DNA from: Lautropia mirabilis
GTDB lineage: Bacteria > Pseudomonadota > Gammaproteobacteria > Burkholderiales > Burkholderiaceae_E
Direction of reading: 5' to 3'
DNA length: 64,000 nt
Assembly (NCBI RefSeq): GCF_900637555.1
Contig: NZ_LR134378.1
Span: 258,001 to 322,000, forward strand
The notes beneath the pieces are model-generated. The model did no database searches. It was not told where the DNA came from and saw nothing but the letters and a program-made list of their open reading frames with translations. Positions 1-7,429 of the stretch are shown here, one piece after another. The first letter of the stretch is position 1. Each line of letters starts with the position of its first letter. The position numbers and the translations under genes are program-made.

Positions 1-463
1 CGTCGATCTTCAGGCCACGGGAGCGGGCCACGTCGCTGAGGTTGAGCGAGATGACCATCGGCAGGCCGAGGGTTTTCAGCTCCAGCATCATGCGCAGCGT
101 CATGCGCAGGTTGGTGGCGTCGGCCACGGCGATGATGCCGTCCGGACAGACCCCGTACTTGCCCAGCAGCACGTCACGAGCCACTGCCTCGTCGGGGCTG
201 GTGGTGCGCAGGCTGTAGGTGCCCGGCAGGTCGATGAGGCGCACCTCACGGTCGCTGATGAAACGGCCTTCGCGCCGGTCCACGGTGACGCCGGCATAGT
301 TGGCCACCTTGGCATGGGCGCCGGTCAGGCCATTGAAGAGGACGGTCTTGCCACAGTTGGGCGCCCCCAGCAGTGCAAAGGTGGCGGCCTTGCCGCGGCT
401 GGGCTGAGCAGCCGTGTCCAGATGGACGGGCTGCGCCAGGCTGGCGGAGGATACTTCGGCCAT
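1..463 (-). CDS. feoB: Ferrous iron transport protein B, N-terminal part (runs off window start)
   Basis: FeoB is the inner-membrane Fe(II) importer with an N-terminal G domain. Only the first 154 codons are here. The visible part has the G1 motif GAPNCGKT (residues 33-40), the switch sequence YAGVTVD, G3 DLPG (78-81) and NLSD at the G4 position. These fit the FeoB G domain, while the membrane domain lies outside the window. The start was chosen at 463 because its ATG follows the feoA stop by two bases (TGATCATG), so translation is probably coupled. An N-terminal tail of about 25 residues precedes the G domain. It should be co-transcribed with feoA from the Fur-like region at 938-972. Confidence 0.93.
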   Translation of the reverse strand, partial: MAEVSSASLAQPVHLDTAAQPSRGKAATFALLGAPNCGKTVLFNGLTGAHAKVANYAGVTVDRREGRFISDREVRLIDLPGTYSLRTTSPDEAVARDVLLGKYGVCPDGIIAVADATNLRMTLRMMLELKTLGLPMVISLNLSDVARSRGLKID

Positions 464-465
464 GA

Positions 466-783
466 TCAGCGGACCTCCCCGGCATGGGTTGAAGAAGAAA
501 GAGTGTGGCCATGCCCATGCGGCACGACCCGGCAGAGGATCTTGGCGGCCTCGGGTTCGCGCAGGGCAAACTGCGACTGGTTGCCCAGGCGCACGGCAAA
601 GGGGCCGCGCCCCAGCAGCCCGGTGGCAACGACCATCAGCGGGACGCCATCGGAAAATCCGAGGTCAGCCAGGCGGCGGCCCACCATGGGGTCCAGATCG
701 CCAAAAACCGGGTTGGGCGCGATGCGCTCGATATGCGCATGCGCCCCTTTGTGAAGCTTGGATAGAGGGAGCGTGGTCGTCAT
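466..783 (-). CDS. feoA: FeoA family protein
   Basis: Small SH3-like partner of FeoB (105 aa; the family is usually 75-95). The segment GRRLADLGFSDG followed by a VVATGLLGRGPFAVRLGNQSQFALR-like stretch is the FeoA core: an LGF turn, then a basic strand and a final beta strand with ALR. FeoA is thought to assist FeoB at the cytoplasmic face. It overlaps feoB at the stop/start junction and is first in the operon. The N-terminal 35 residues before the core are longer than usual. Function is inferred from family and context. Confidence 0.9.
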   Translation of the reverse strand: MTTTLPLSKLHKGAHAHIERIAPNPVFGDLDPMVGRRLADLGFSDGVPLMVVATGLLGRGPFAVRLGNQSQFALREPEAAKILCRVVPHGHGHTLSSSTHAGEVR

Positions 784-1061
784 GATCTGGATCCGTTGAG
801 CCGTTCTTGTTAACTGGCGCAGAAGGCTTCTCGTTTCCTCTTCTGGGAAAACACACTAATGCAAACAGGATCGAAAGCCGTTCAGTTCGAAATCGGCCTC
901 ACTTTACCCCACGAAAGCCGACCTTTCAAGCAAGACTGATAATGCCTATCAGATATTATCATGGAGATAATCACGCACCGTTTTGCATTGACATGGATCA
1001 AAAAACGGGAAGCCGTCGATTTTTCATGGCTTATTAACATGTAAATCACGGACCAGGGCAC
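784..1061. other. feoAB upstream region, no gene
   Basis: Non-coding, clearly AT-richer than its surroundings near 930-1050. It holds the feoAB leader (about 150 bases) and the Fur-like operator array. The plus-strand open frame in it has no family features and is not called. Confidence 0.6.
938..972 (-). promoter_or_regulatory. Probable Fur operator array upstream of feoAB
   Basis: Read on the minus strand the region contains GATAATATCTGATAGGCATT followed by ATC, with another GATTATC just upstream. Against the Fur consensus (GATAAT GATAAT C ATTATC) the core GATAGGCATTATC matches 11 of 13, and extra GATAAT-type hexamers lie at both sides. Several overlapping hexamers are typical of iron-repressed Fur operators. 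The position upstream of feoA fits iron control. Confidence 0.7.
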
Positions 1062-1086
1062 AAAAAAGCCCCGCCAGGCGGGGCTT
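1062..1086 (-). terminator. Rho-independent terminator of the AGCS symporter gene
   Basis: A strong GC stem (AAGCCCCGCC / GGCGGGGCTT) is followed on the minus strand by a run of six T. It lies 30 bases after the stop of the symporter gene. Confidence 0.85.
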
Positions 1087-1115
1087 GAGGGGCAGCGACG
1101 GCAGACGCTGCCGAG

Positions 1116-2465
1116 TCAGTGCAGCTCGCCGCTGCGGCGCTTCTGGATGAAGTCCCGGGTCTCGGACACGATGACATTGGACAGCAGCAGCAGCGCGATG
1201 AGGTTGGGCACCGCCATCAGGCCGTTGAACACGTCAGCCGCCGCCCAGACCAGGCCCAGATTGACACCGGCCCCCAGCAGCACCGTCACGACGTAGATGA
1301 CGCGGTAGATGGGCACCACTTTCTCGCCCCCCAGGTACGCGGCGCACTTCTCGCCGTAGTAGCACCAGCCCAGGATGGTGGAATAGGCGAAGAAGACCAG
1401 ACCGAAGGTGACGAGCCAGCCACCGGGCCCCGGGAGCAGGTCATTGAAGGTGTGGGAGGTGAGCGCCGCCCCCGTGTCGCCACTGGTGGCATAGAGGCCC
1501 CCGATGACCAGCACGATGCCGGTGATGCTGCAGACGACCAGGGTGTCGAGGAAGGTGCCCGTCATGGAGACCAGCGCCTGCCGGCAGGGGTGATCGGTCT
1601 TGGCCGCGGCAGCCGCAATGGGTGCCGAACCCATGCCGGACTCGTTGGAGAAGACGCCGCGCGCCACACCGTAGCGAATGGCGGTACCGATGGCGCCCCC
1701 CACCACGGCGTCCAGCCCGAAGGCCGAACGGCAGATGAGTTCGACAGCCGGAATGACCCTGTCGTAATGGAGGAAGATGATGGCGAGCCCGCCCAGCACG
1801 TAGACGATGGCCATGAACGGCACGATGAACGAGGTGGCCTTGGAGATGCTCTGGATGCCGCCCAGAACCACGACGGCAGTCAGGACCGTCAGCGCCGCAC
1901 CGGTGATCCAGGGATCGACGTGGAAGCTGGCCTGGATGGCCTGGGCCACCGAGTTGGCCTGCACCGAGCTGCCGATGCCGAAGGAAGCCAGCACGCCGAA
2001 CAGGGCAAACAGCACGGCCAGCCACTTGATGCCCAGGCCGCGCTCGATGTAGTACATGGGGCCGCCGCTCATCTCCCCCTTGTCGTTGGTGATGCGGTAC
2101 TTGACGGCCAGCACGGCCTCGCCGTACTTGGTGGCCATGCCGAAGAAGGCGGTGATCCACATCCAGAAGACGGCGCCAGGGCCACCGGAGACGATGGCCG
2201 TGGCCACGCCGGCGATGTTGCCGGTACCGATGGTGGCCGAGAGCGCCGTCATCAGCGCCCCGAAGTGGCTGATGTCGCCCTCGTGGTCCTTCTCGTGGTC
2301 CTTGGGAGGCGAGAAGGCCTGCTTCAGCGCCATGGGCAGCATGTGGACCTGCAGGAAGAGCAGGCGAAACGACAGGTAGATGGCGGTGCCGCCCAGCAGG
2401 ATGAGCAGGGGTGCCCCCCAGACGTAGCCGCCCAGCCATTCAAGGAAATTCTGCAGTGCCTCCAC
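1116..2465 (-). CDS. Alanine/glycine:cation symporter family protein (AGCS)
   Basis: Sodium- or proton-coupled amino acid symporter of the AGCS family (AlsT/DagA/GlyP type), inner membrane, 449 aa from the chosen GTG. The family signatures are clear: MSGGPMYYIERGLG in the first third and ESGMGSAPIAAAAAKTDHP in the middle, with about ten hydrophobic segments. I chose GTG at 2465 because AGGAG lies eight bases upstream and the protein then begins with VEALQNFLEWLGGYVWG, as AGCS proteins usually do. The longer open frame to 2555 adds an unlikely tail. Single gene, terminated by the hairpin at 1062-1086, with a MITE-like element upstream. Substrate is most likely alanine or glycine but cannot be fixed from sequence. 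Confidence 0.92.
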   Translation of the reverse strand: MEALQNFLEWLGGYVWGAPLLILLGGTAIYLSFRLLFLQVHMLPMALKQAFSPPKDHEKDHEGDISHFGALMTALSATIGTGNIAGVATAIVSGGPGAVFWMWITAFFGMATKYGEAVLAVKYRITNDKGEMSGGPMYYIERGLGIKWLAVLFALFGVLASFGIGSSVQANSVAQAIQASFHVDPWITGAALTVLTAVVVLGGIQSISKATSFIVPFMAIVYVLGGLAIIFLHYDRVIPAVELICRSAFGLDAVVGGAIGTAIRYGVARGVFSNESGMGSAPIAAAAAKTDHPCRQALVSMTGTFLDTLVVCSITGIVLVIGGLYATSGDTGAALTSHTFNDLLPGPGGWLVTFGLVFFAYSTILGWCYYGEKCAAYLGGEKVVPIYRVIYVVTVLLGAGVNLGLVWAAADVFNGLMAVPNLIALLLLSNVIVSETRDFIQKRRSGELH

Positions 2466-2626
2466 GGGTTGCGCTCCTGTGTGATGTGTTCTGTGAGGGT
2501 GCCTCCTGCCCTGCTCGGGAAACGCCCTGCCCTGAGGAATGATGCAAATTCGCACCAGGGCAAGAGTTTAGACAATTTTGCCGGGCGCTTGCTGCAGTAC
2601 GGTGACTGCCCGGATTGGTGATTGCC

Positions 2627-2794
2627 CTAGGGATCCTCTGAATAAGTCCCGCGAACCGGCGCGCCACGGAACGGGATGCAGGACAAGGCGACATTTGCTG
2701 TCAATAGCGCCGCTATTGACAGCAAATGGCAACGCAGTCATGCGCCCGTTACGGGGATGTGACGGCCGCGGGGAGTTGTTCAGAGGATCCCTAG
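2627..2794. mobile_element. MITE-like element with CTAG target duplication (160 bp)
   Basis: Body 2631-2790. The left end reads GGATCCTCTGAATAAGTCCC. The right end, read inward on the other strand, is GGATCCTCTGAACAACTCCC, giving 18 of 20 identical bases. Both ends are flanked by CTAG (2627-2630 and 2791-2794), a four-base duplication used by the IS5 group among others. There is no room for a transposase, so this is a non-autonomous element probably mobilised in trans. The right-hand CTAG contains the cyoD stop codon. Confidence 0.8.
2692..2728. repeat. Perfect 37-bp inverted repeat inside the MITE
   Basis: Two perfect 18-base arms beginning CATTTGCTGTCAATAGCG, separated by a single C. The arms are less GC-rich than the surrounding DNA. 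In RNA this would form a very stable hairpin on either strand and might stop cyo transcription, but there is no T tract. Confidence 0.85.
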
Positions 2795-3174
2795 GAACCC
2801 GGCACGACGTTGCCGTCAAGTGGGGGCATGCCCCACAGCGTTCCCACCAGCAGGATGGCAACCAGGAGCACGGTGACAATGAGCGCCGGGAGGGTCCAGC
2901 TTCCCTCGGCCCGGCAGTTCAGCTGCAGGAAGTAGACCATGTGCACGATGATCTGCACGACGCCCAGGCCCATGATGATCAGGGCGGCGGTGCCCGTGTC
3001 CTCGAAAGCGCCGGTCATCACCAGCCCGAAGGGGATGAGGGTGAGAATGACGGCCAGGAGGAAGCCGATGTTGCAGTCCGTCCCGCTGACGTGCGGAGGC
3101 TGCCCCATGGCGTCAGGACCAGATTGATGCCGACCTGCCGCAACTGGCGGGCCGGAATGCCGGGGGGCGCTCAT
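2791..3174 (-). CDS. cyoD: Cytochrome o ubiquinol oxidase subunit IV-like protein CyoD
   Basis: Small three-helix membrane subunit of the bo-type quinol oxidase (127 aa; E. coli CyoD is 109). Hydrophobic segments are at about residues 36-56, 64-85 and 98-117, with NIGFLLAVILTLIPFGLVMT and the MVYFLQLN stretch typical of CyoD. The start overlaps the cyoC stop (ATGA at 3171-3174), so the two are coupled. The stop codon TAG lies inside the CTAG target duplication of the MITE immediately downstream. cyoE, which follows cyoD in the classical operon, is not present. Confidence 0.88.
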   Translation of the reverse strand: MSAPRHSGPPVAAGRHQSGPDAMGQPPHVSGTDCNIGFLLAVILTLIPFGLVMTGAFEDTGTAALIIMGLGVVQIIVHMVYFLQLNCRAEGSWTLPALIVTVLLVAILLVGTLWGMPPLDGNVVPGS

Positions 3175-3803
3175 GACAGGGATCCGATGAGGTAGACGAG
3201 GGAGAACACGGCAACCCAGACCACGTCCAGGAAGTGCCAGAACAGGGTCAGACACCGGATGCGGCGCCGGTTGGCAGGGATGAGGCCGTGCTGACCGACC
3301 TGCACCAGCAGGGTGATCAACCAGACCAGGCCGAAAGCGACGTGCAGCCCATGGATGCCCACCAGCGCGAAGAACGCGGACAGGAAGGCGCTGCGCTGGG
3401 GCGTGGCCCCCATCCCGATCATGTGGTTGAACGCGTGGATCTCGATGCCCAGGAAGGTCAGACCGAACAGGCCGGTCAGGGCCAGCCAGCCGAGCGTGGC
3501 GTGCTTCTCGCTGTCCTGCATGGCCACGACGCCATGACCGCCGGAGAAGGACGCGCACAGCAGCAGGGCGGTGCTCAGCGCCACAAGCTTCAGGTCGAAG
3601 ATGTCCGCCCCGGAGAAGCCGGTTGCGTAGCTCCGCCCCAGGACGGCGTAGGCGGCAAAGAGGCAGGCGAAGAGGAGCAAATCACCGATCAGGAAGAGCC
3701 AGAAGCCAAGCATCGTCCCGTTCTCGGGGGGATGCGCTTCCGTCAGGTGGAACTGGCGGGTACCGGTTTCGGCCGGTCCCTGGCGGGACAGGGTTGCGCT
3801 CAT
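3171..3803 (-). CDS. cyoC: Cytochrome o ubiquinol oxidase subunit III CyoC
   Basis: Subunit III of a heme-copper quinol oxidase, 210 aa with five hydrophobic segments, close to E. coli CyoC (204 aa). Recognisable stretches are MLGFWLFLIGDLLLFACLF, RSAFLSAFFALVGIHGLHV and LFWHFLDVVWVAVFSLVYL, all highly typical of CyoC. No missing family feature was noted, in contrast to CyoB next to it. It lies 41 bases after cyoB and overlaps cyoD by four bases. Confidence 0.93.
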   Translation of the reverse strand: MSATLSRQGPAETGTRQFHLTEAHPPENGTMLGFWLFLIGDLLLFACLFAAYAVLGRSYATGFSGADIFDLKLVALSTALLLCASFSGGHGVVAMQDSEKHATLGWLALTGLFGLTFLGIEIHAFNHMIGMGATPQRSAFLSAFFALVGIHGLHVAFGLVWLITLLVQVGQHGLIPANRRRIRCLTLFWHFLDVVWVAVFSLVYLIGSLS

Positions 3804-3844
3804 GTCAGAGGGGGCGAATGCGGATCATGGACGGGAACGGATGC

Positions 3845-5848
3845 TCAGACGTGACGAGCCAGAAGCCGGGTCCGGCCCGCCTCGGTGCGCTCGACCTGGG
3901 CTGCCGTGATGGGAAAGCCTCGCCCATGGCTGAATGCATGGGCAATGATGGCCCCCAGCAGCACGATGAAGCTTGCACCGGCCAACAGCCATATCTGCCA
4001 GATCATGCAGAAGCCGAAGACCGCGCCGAGTGCGGCGATGGTGAAGCCGGCCGCCGTGTTCTTCGGCATGGGGATGGGAATGAACCCGCGTGTGGGCCGC
4101 ACATAGCCGTTGCGCTTCATGTCCCACCAGGCGTCGATCTCGTGCACCACCGGGGTGAACGCGAAGTTGTAGTCCGGCGGCGGCGATGCGGTGGACCATT
4201 CCAGCGTGCGGGCATCCCAGGGGTCGCCCGTCTCGTCGCGCAGCGCAGGGCGCCGGATGAAGCTGTGTACCAGCTGGGCGATGAGGGACAGGATGCCCAC
4301 CAGGATAAGGCCGGCACCGCTGGCAGCGATGAGGAACCCGACCTGCAGCGACGGATCGTCGACGTGGCTCATGCGGGGGGGAACGCCCATGAGGCCAAGC
4401 ATGTAGAGCGGCGTGATGGCGAGCCCGATGCCGAGGAACTCGCACCAGAACGAGAGCCTGCCCCAGAACGGGATGAGCTGATAGCCGAAGGCCTTCGGGA
4501 ACCAGTAGGCGATGCCGGCCATCAGGGCATGGACCACGCACCCCAGAATGACGTGGTGAAAGAAGGCCGTGACGAAGAGGCTGTCGTGCAGTACGGAATC
4601 GGCCGGCAGCACGGCCAGCTGTACCCCCGCCACGGCCCCGATGGCAACCATGATCAGAAAGCCGAGCACCCACATCATGGGCACCTCGAAGCGGATGGCC
4701 CCCCGGTACAGGGTGAAGACCCAGTTGAGGACCATGGCCCCGACGGGGATGGCGAAGATCAGCGTCGAGAGGCCAAGGAAGGTATCGGTGCGGGTTCCGG
4801 CACCCAGGGGCAGAAGGTGGAGCAGCCCCACCAGGACAGCCAGGAGGGTGACGCTGCAGGTGGCCCCCACCATGGCGGTGTAGCCGAAGAGGCGCTTGCC
4901 GCTGAAGGTGGTCGTGATCTCGGAGAAGATGCCGAACGCGGGCAGCATCAGCACGCAGACCTCGGGAAGGACCCAGGCCCGGATGAGGTTCACGTAGATC
5001 ATGGCGTTTCCGCCCAGATCGTTCGTGAAGAAGTGGGTGCCGGCGAAACGATCCAGCGCCAGCAGGAACAGCGCGGCCATGAACACCGGGAAGATGGCGA
5101 TGATCAGCACGTTGGCGCACAGGGCGCTCCAGGTGAAGAGCGGCATCTTCATGAGGCCCATGCCGGGGCAGCGCATCTTCACGAGAGTGACGATGAGGTT
5201 GATGGCCGACAGCGTGGCCCCGCCTCCGGCGATCAGCAGTGCCCATAAGTAATAGTCCATCCCCACGTCCGGGCTGAACTCGATACCCGAGAGCGGCGGA
5301 TACGCGAGCCATCCAACCTGGGAGAACCCGCCGACAAACAGCGAGAGCACCACCAGCACGGCGCCGAAGGCGCTCATCCAGAAGCCCAGGTTGCCCAGAA
5401 ACGGAAAGGCTGTGCCCCGGGCGCCGATCTGCAGCGGCACGAGGTAGTTCATGAAGCCCGTGATGAGCGGCATGGCCACGAAGAAGACCATGATCACGCC
5501 GTGGGCCGTAAGGATCTGGTCGTAATGATGCGGTGACAGGTAGCCCGGGCCGCCGCCGGCGGACCGGGCATGCTGCAGGAGCAGCATCAGCGCCCCGGCA
5601 AAGCCGGGCAGCAGCATGACCAGGCCCAGCACGATGTACATGAGGCCGACGCGCTTGTGATCGACGCTGGTGACCCAGTGGCGCCAGAAGCGTCCCCACA
5701 TCCCGAAATAGCTCATGCTGCCCACCCACACCAGACCGCCCAGGGCGACGGCGACGAAGAGGGCGAGCAGAACAGGCTCGTGGAAGGGAATGGCCTCCCA
5801 AGACAGGCGGCCCAGCAAGAGTTTGACGGTGTCGGCTTGCTCGAACAT
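3845..5848 (-). CDS. cyoB: CyoB-like quinol oxidase subunit I lacking most catalytic ligands
   Basis: By family this is the catalytic subunit of the bo3 ubiquinol oxidase (667 aa; E. coli 663). It aligns to E. coli CyoB without gaps through the catalytic helices, with residue numbers shifted by +10. Retained: the low-spin heme b ligands H116 and H431 (E. coli H106, H421), quinol-site H108 and Q111, E296, and the CuB ligand H344. Lost: CuB ligands H284 to L294 and H333 to L343, high-spin heme ligand H419 to F429, cross-linking Tyr288 to C298, K-channel K362 to M372, D-channel D135 to G145, and quinol-site R71 to P81 and D75 to G85. The text reads AWVLPEVCVLMLP where AWGHPEVY is expected, and FFHHV where HFHNV is expected. 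The frame is intact, with no stops or frameshifts. The E. coli residue roles are established; that this subunit cannot reduce oxygen is my inference. It may act as a heme-b-only electron carrier or structural paralogue. Confidence 0.9.
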   Translation of the reverse strand: MFEQADTVKLLLGRLSWEAIPFHEPVLLALFVAVALGGLVWVGSMSYFGMWGRFWRHWVTSVDHKRVGLMYIVLGLVMLLPGFAGALMLLLQHARSAGGGPGYLSPHHYDQILTAHGVIMVFFVAMPLITGFMNYLVPLQIGARGTAFPFLGNLGFWMSAFGAVLVVLSLFVGGFSQVGWLAYPPLSGIEFSPDVGMDYYLWALLIAGGGATLSAINLIVTLVKMRCPGMGLMKMPLFTWSALCANVLIIAIFPVFMAALFLLALDRFAGTHFFTNDLGGNAMIYVNLIRAWVLPEVCVLMLPAFGIFSEITTTFSGKRLFGYTAMVGATCSVTLLAVLVGLLHLLPLGAGTRTDTFLGLSTLIFAIPVGAMVLNWVFTLYRGAIRFEVPMMWVLGFLIMVAIGAVAGVQLAVLPADSVLHDSLFVTAFFHHVILGCVVHALMAGIAYWFPKAFGYQLIPFWGRLSFWCEFLGIGLAITPLYMLGLMGVPPRMSHVDDPSLQVGFLIAASGAGLILVGILSLIAQLVHSFIRRPALRDETGDPWDARTLEWSTASPPPDYNFAFTPVVHEIDAWWDMKRNGYVRPTRGFIPIPMPKNTAAGFTIAALGAVFGFCMIWQIWLLAGASFIVLLGAIIAHAFSHGRGFPITAAQVERTEAGRTRLLARHV

Positions 5849-5948
5849 CTCGATCTTTACCAGGTGGCCCGGGCGCCCGGCGACGCCTGGGAGGTCCAGA
5901 AAGCACGGTGACCGCCGAAACCGCCGGCGGCCAGGCAGAGTACCGCAG

Positions 5949-7079
5949 TTACGGGGCGGCAGGGGAAGCAGGGACTGCGGGTACAGCCGGCATGGCGGGC
6001 TTCGGCAGAGGCAGCGGACTGTGGGCCTGCATGTCGGTGGCGTGCATCATGGGCGTGCACAGTGCCTCGGACACGTAGGAGCGAAAGACCGTGATCTCGC
6101 CCCGGTGGGCGGGCTGGTTGATGGCCTCGCGGACCACACCATCGACGCCCAGGCGACCCAGACCGCCCTGCGCGTCGATGGCCAGGATCATGTCGGAACA
6201 CATCCGGTCTTCCTCGACGCAGCGCAGACGGATGCGCTGGTACAGGTCGGGTGCGACGCTGGCGTATTCACGCACGTTCTCGTTGACGCTGGGCCGGGCC
6301 AGCTTGAGGTAGTCGGCGCGGGTGAGCGGACCGGTACCGCTGCGACGCACGTTCTCGACCCAGGCGGTGTAGGCCTGGTCGTCCAGCCCCAGAAGCCGGA
6401 ACTGCATGCCCGCAAAGCCGGCGCCGGAATAGTGGCCCGAGCGGCCGACGTAGACACCGGGCCTGTTGATGACGGCATCAAGCTGACTCTCCGCACCCGG
6501 CAGGACGCGGACCCTGCTGGCCAGCACGGGAACGTGGAAGGTGTTCATCACCGACGAGGCCGTCAGCCTGAAGTGGATGGGGCGGCCAACCGGCACGGCC
6601 ATCTCGTTGACCGTGGCAATGCCTTCCCCGGGATAGATGAAGAGCCACTTCCAGTCGAGTGCCACCACCTGCACCTCCAGCGGCTCGACGCCGGCGTGAG
6701 CGGCATGGTGCGCGTGGGTCTTCACGAGCGGGCGGACAGGATCGGGCGTGGGCATGCTGCGGACAGCGACGGTGGCCAGCGCAACGACGATGATCAGCGG
6801 AACGGCCCACAGGGCGATCTGCGGCCAGGGGGCACGGCGGGCGTCGGGTGCACCAGTGGCCGAGACGTTGCCTGCCCGATAGCGCCAGGCAAAGAACAGC
6901 ACCAAGCCGATGACGGGCACGATGACCAGCAGCATCAGCCCCGTGACGGGCAGCAAGAGGTCCTTGCCGGGCTGGGCCACGCGGCCGGACGCATCAGGCG
7001 CGAGCAAGTTGCAGCCGGCGGCCAGGCCTGCAATGGCCAGCAGGGGCAGCAACGTGGGCAGGCGGTGAGCAGTTTTCAT
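5949..7079 (-). CDS. cyoA: Cytochrome o ubiquinol oxidase subunit II CyoA
   Basis: Subunit II of the bo-type oxidase, 376 aa. The start at 7079 gives a lipoprotein signal with lipobox LAAG-C (Cys23), as in E. coli CyoA, followed by two transmembrane helices and a periplasmic cupredoxin domain. The stretch LDWKWLFIYPGEGIATVNE and SVMNTFHVPVL match CyoA closely. The CuA copper ligands of cytochrome c oxidases are absent, as expected for a quinol oxidase. The C-terminal 30 residues are rich in Pro and Ala. First gene of cyoABCD, 100 bases before cyoB. Longer open frames exist upstream but would bury the signal peptide. Confidence 0.92.
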   Translation of the reverse strand: MKTAHRLPTLLPLLAIAGLAAGCNLLAPDASGRVAQPGKDLLLPVTGLMLLVIVPVIGLVLFFAWRYRAGNVSATGAPDARRAPWPQIALWAVPLIIVVALATVAVRSMPTPDPVRPLVKTHAHHAAHAGVEPLEVQVVALDWKWLFIYPGEGIATVNEMAVPVGRPIHFRLTASSVMNTFHVPVLASRVRVLPGAESQLDAVINRPGVYVGRSGHYSGAGFAGMQFRLLGLDDQAYTAWVENVRRSGTGPLTRADYLKLARPSVNENVREYASVAPDLYQRIRLRCVEEDRMCSDMILAIDAQGGLGRLGVDGVVREAINQPAHRGEITVFRSYVSEALCTPMMHATDMQAHSPLPLPKPAMPAVPAVPASPAAP

Positions 7080-7429
7080 GCCGGGAATGGTTTCTGAAGC
7101 GCCAGCAGAAGGCCAGAGCCCTTCATCGACGCGACTCTGGCCCCTCCCCCGCAGGGGCGGCGAACGGATGAAACGACACCGCATGCGACAGCACGGGCTT
7201 CCTGCCCGGCGACAACGCCGGCAACGTCACGAACATGCAGCCCGGCAGCAAGAGGCGACTACGTAAAATGCCGGCGAAAAGACCGCCGCCGATGACGGCG
7301 GCGCGGGAATGTATCAGGCCTTCCCCATGCTCCGGCGTGAACCGGATACCATGGCGCAATGATAGCGATTCCGCCGACATCGCTCAAACAGACGCCGCCC
7401 CTCTCCGGGATACCGAGGACACGCCCGCC
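7080..7429. other. Divergent intergenic region between cyoA and the corA-like gene
   Basis: About 350 bases with no supported gene. It contains a GC hairpin (CGCCGCC / GGCGGCG) near 7284-7303 and must carry both divergent promoters. I see no clear FNR, ArcA or Fur site. Confidence 0.5.

Noticed and set aside
807-1037. 76-codon plus-strand frame upstream of feoA
   Set aside because: No family match, no ribosome site, and it overlaps the Fur-like operator.
1119-2621. 500-codon plus-strand frame opposite the AGCS gene
   Set aside because: Shadow of the symporter gene; composition and lack of domains show it is not coding.
7080-7429. Possible Mg2+ riboswitch before the CorA-like gene
   Set aside because: Only a simple GC hairpin is visible; no recognisable M-box or mgtA-type leader.
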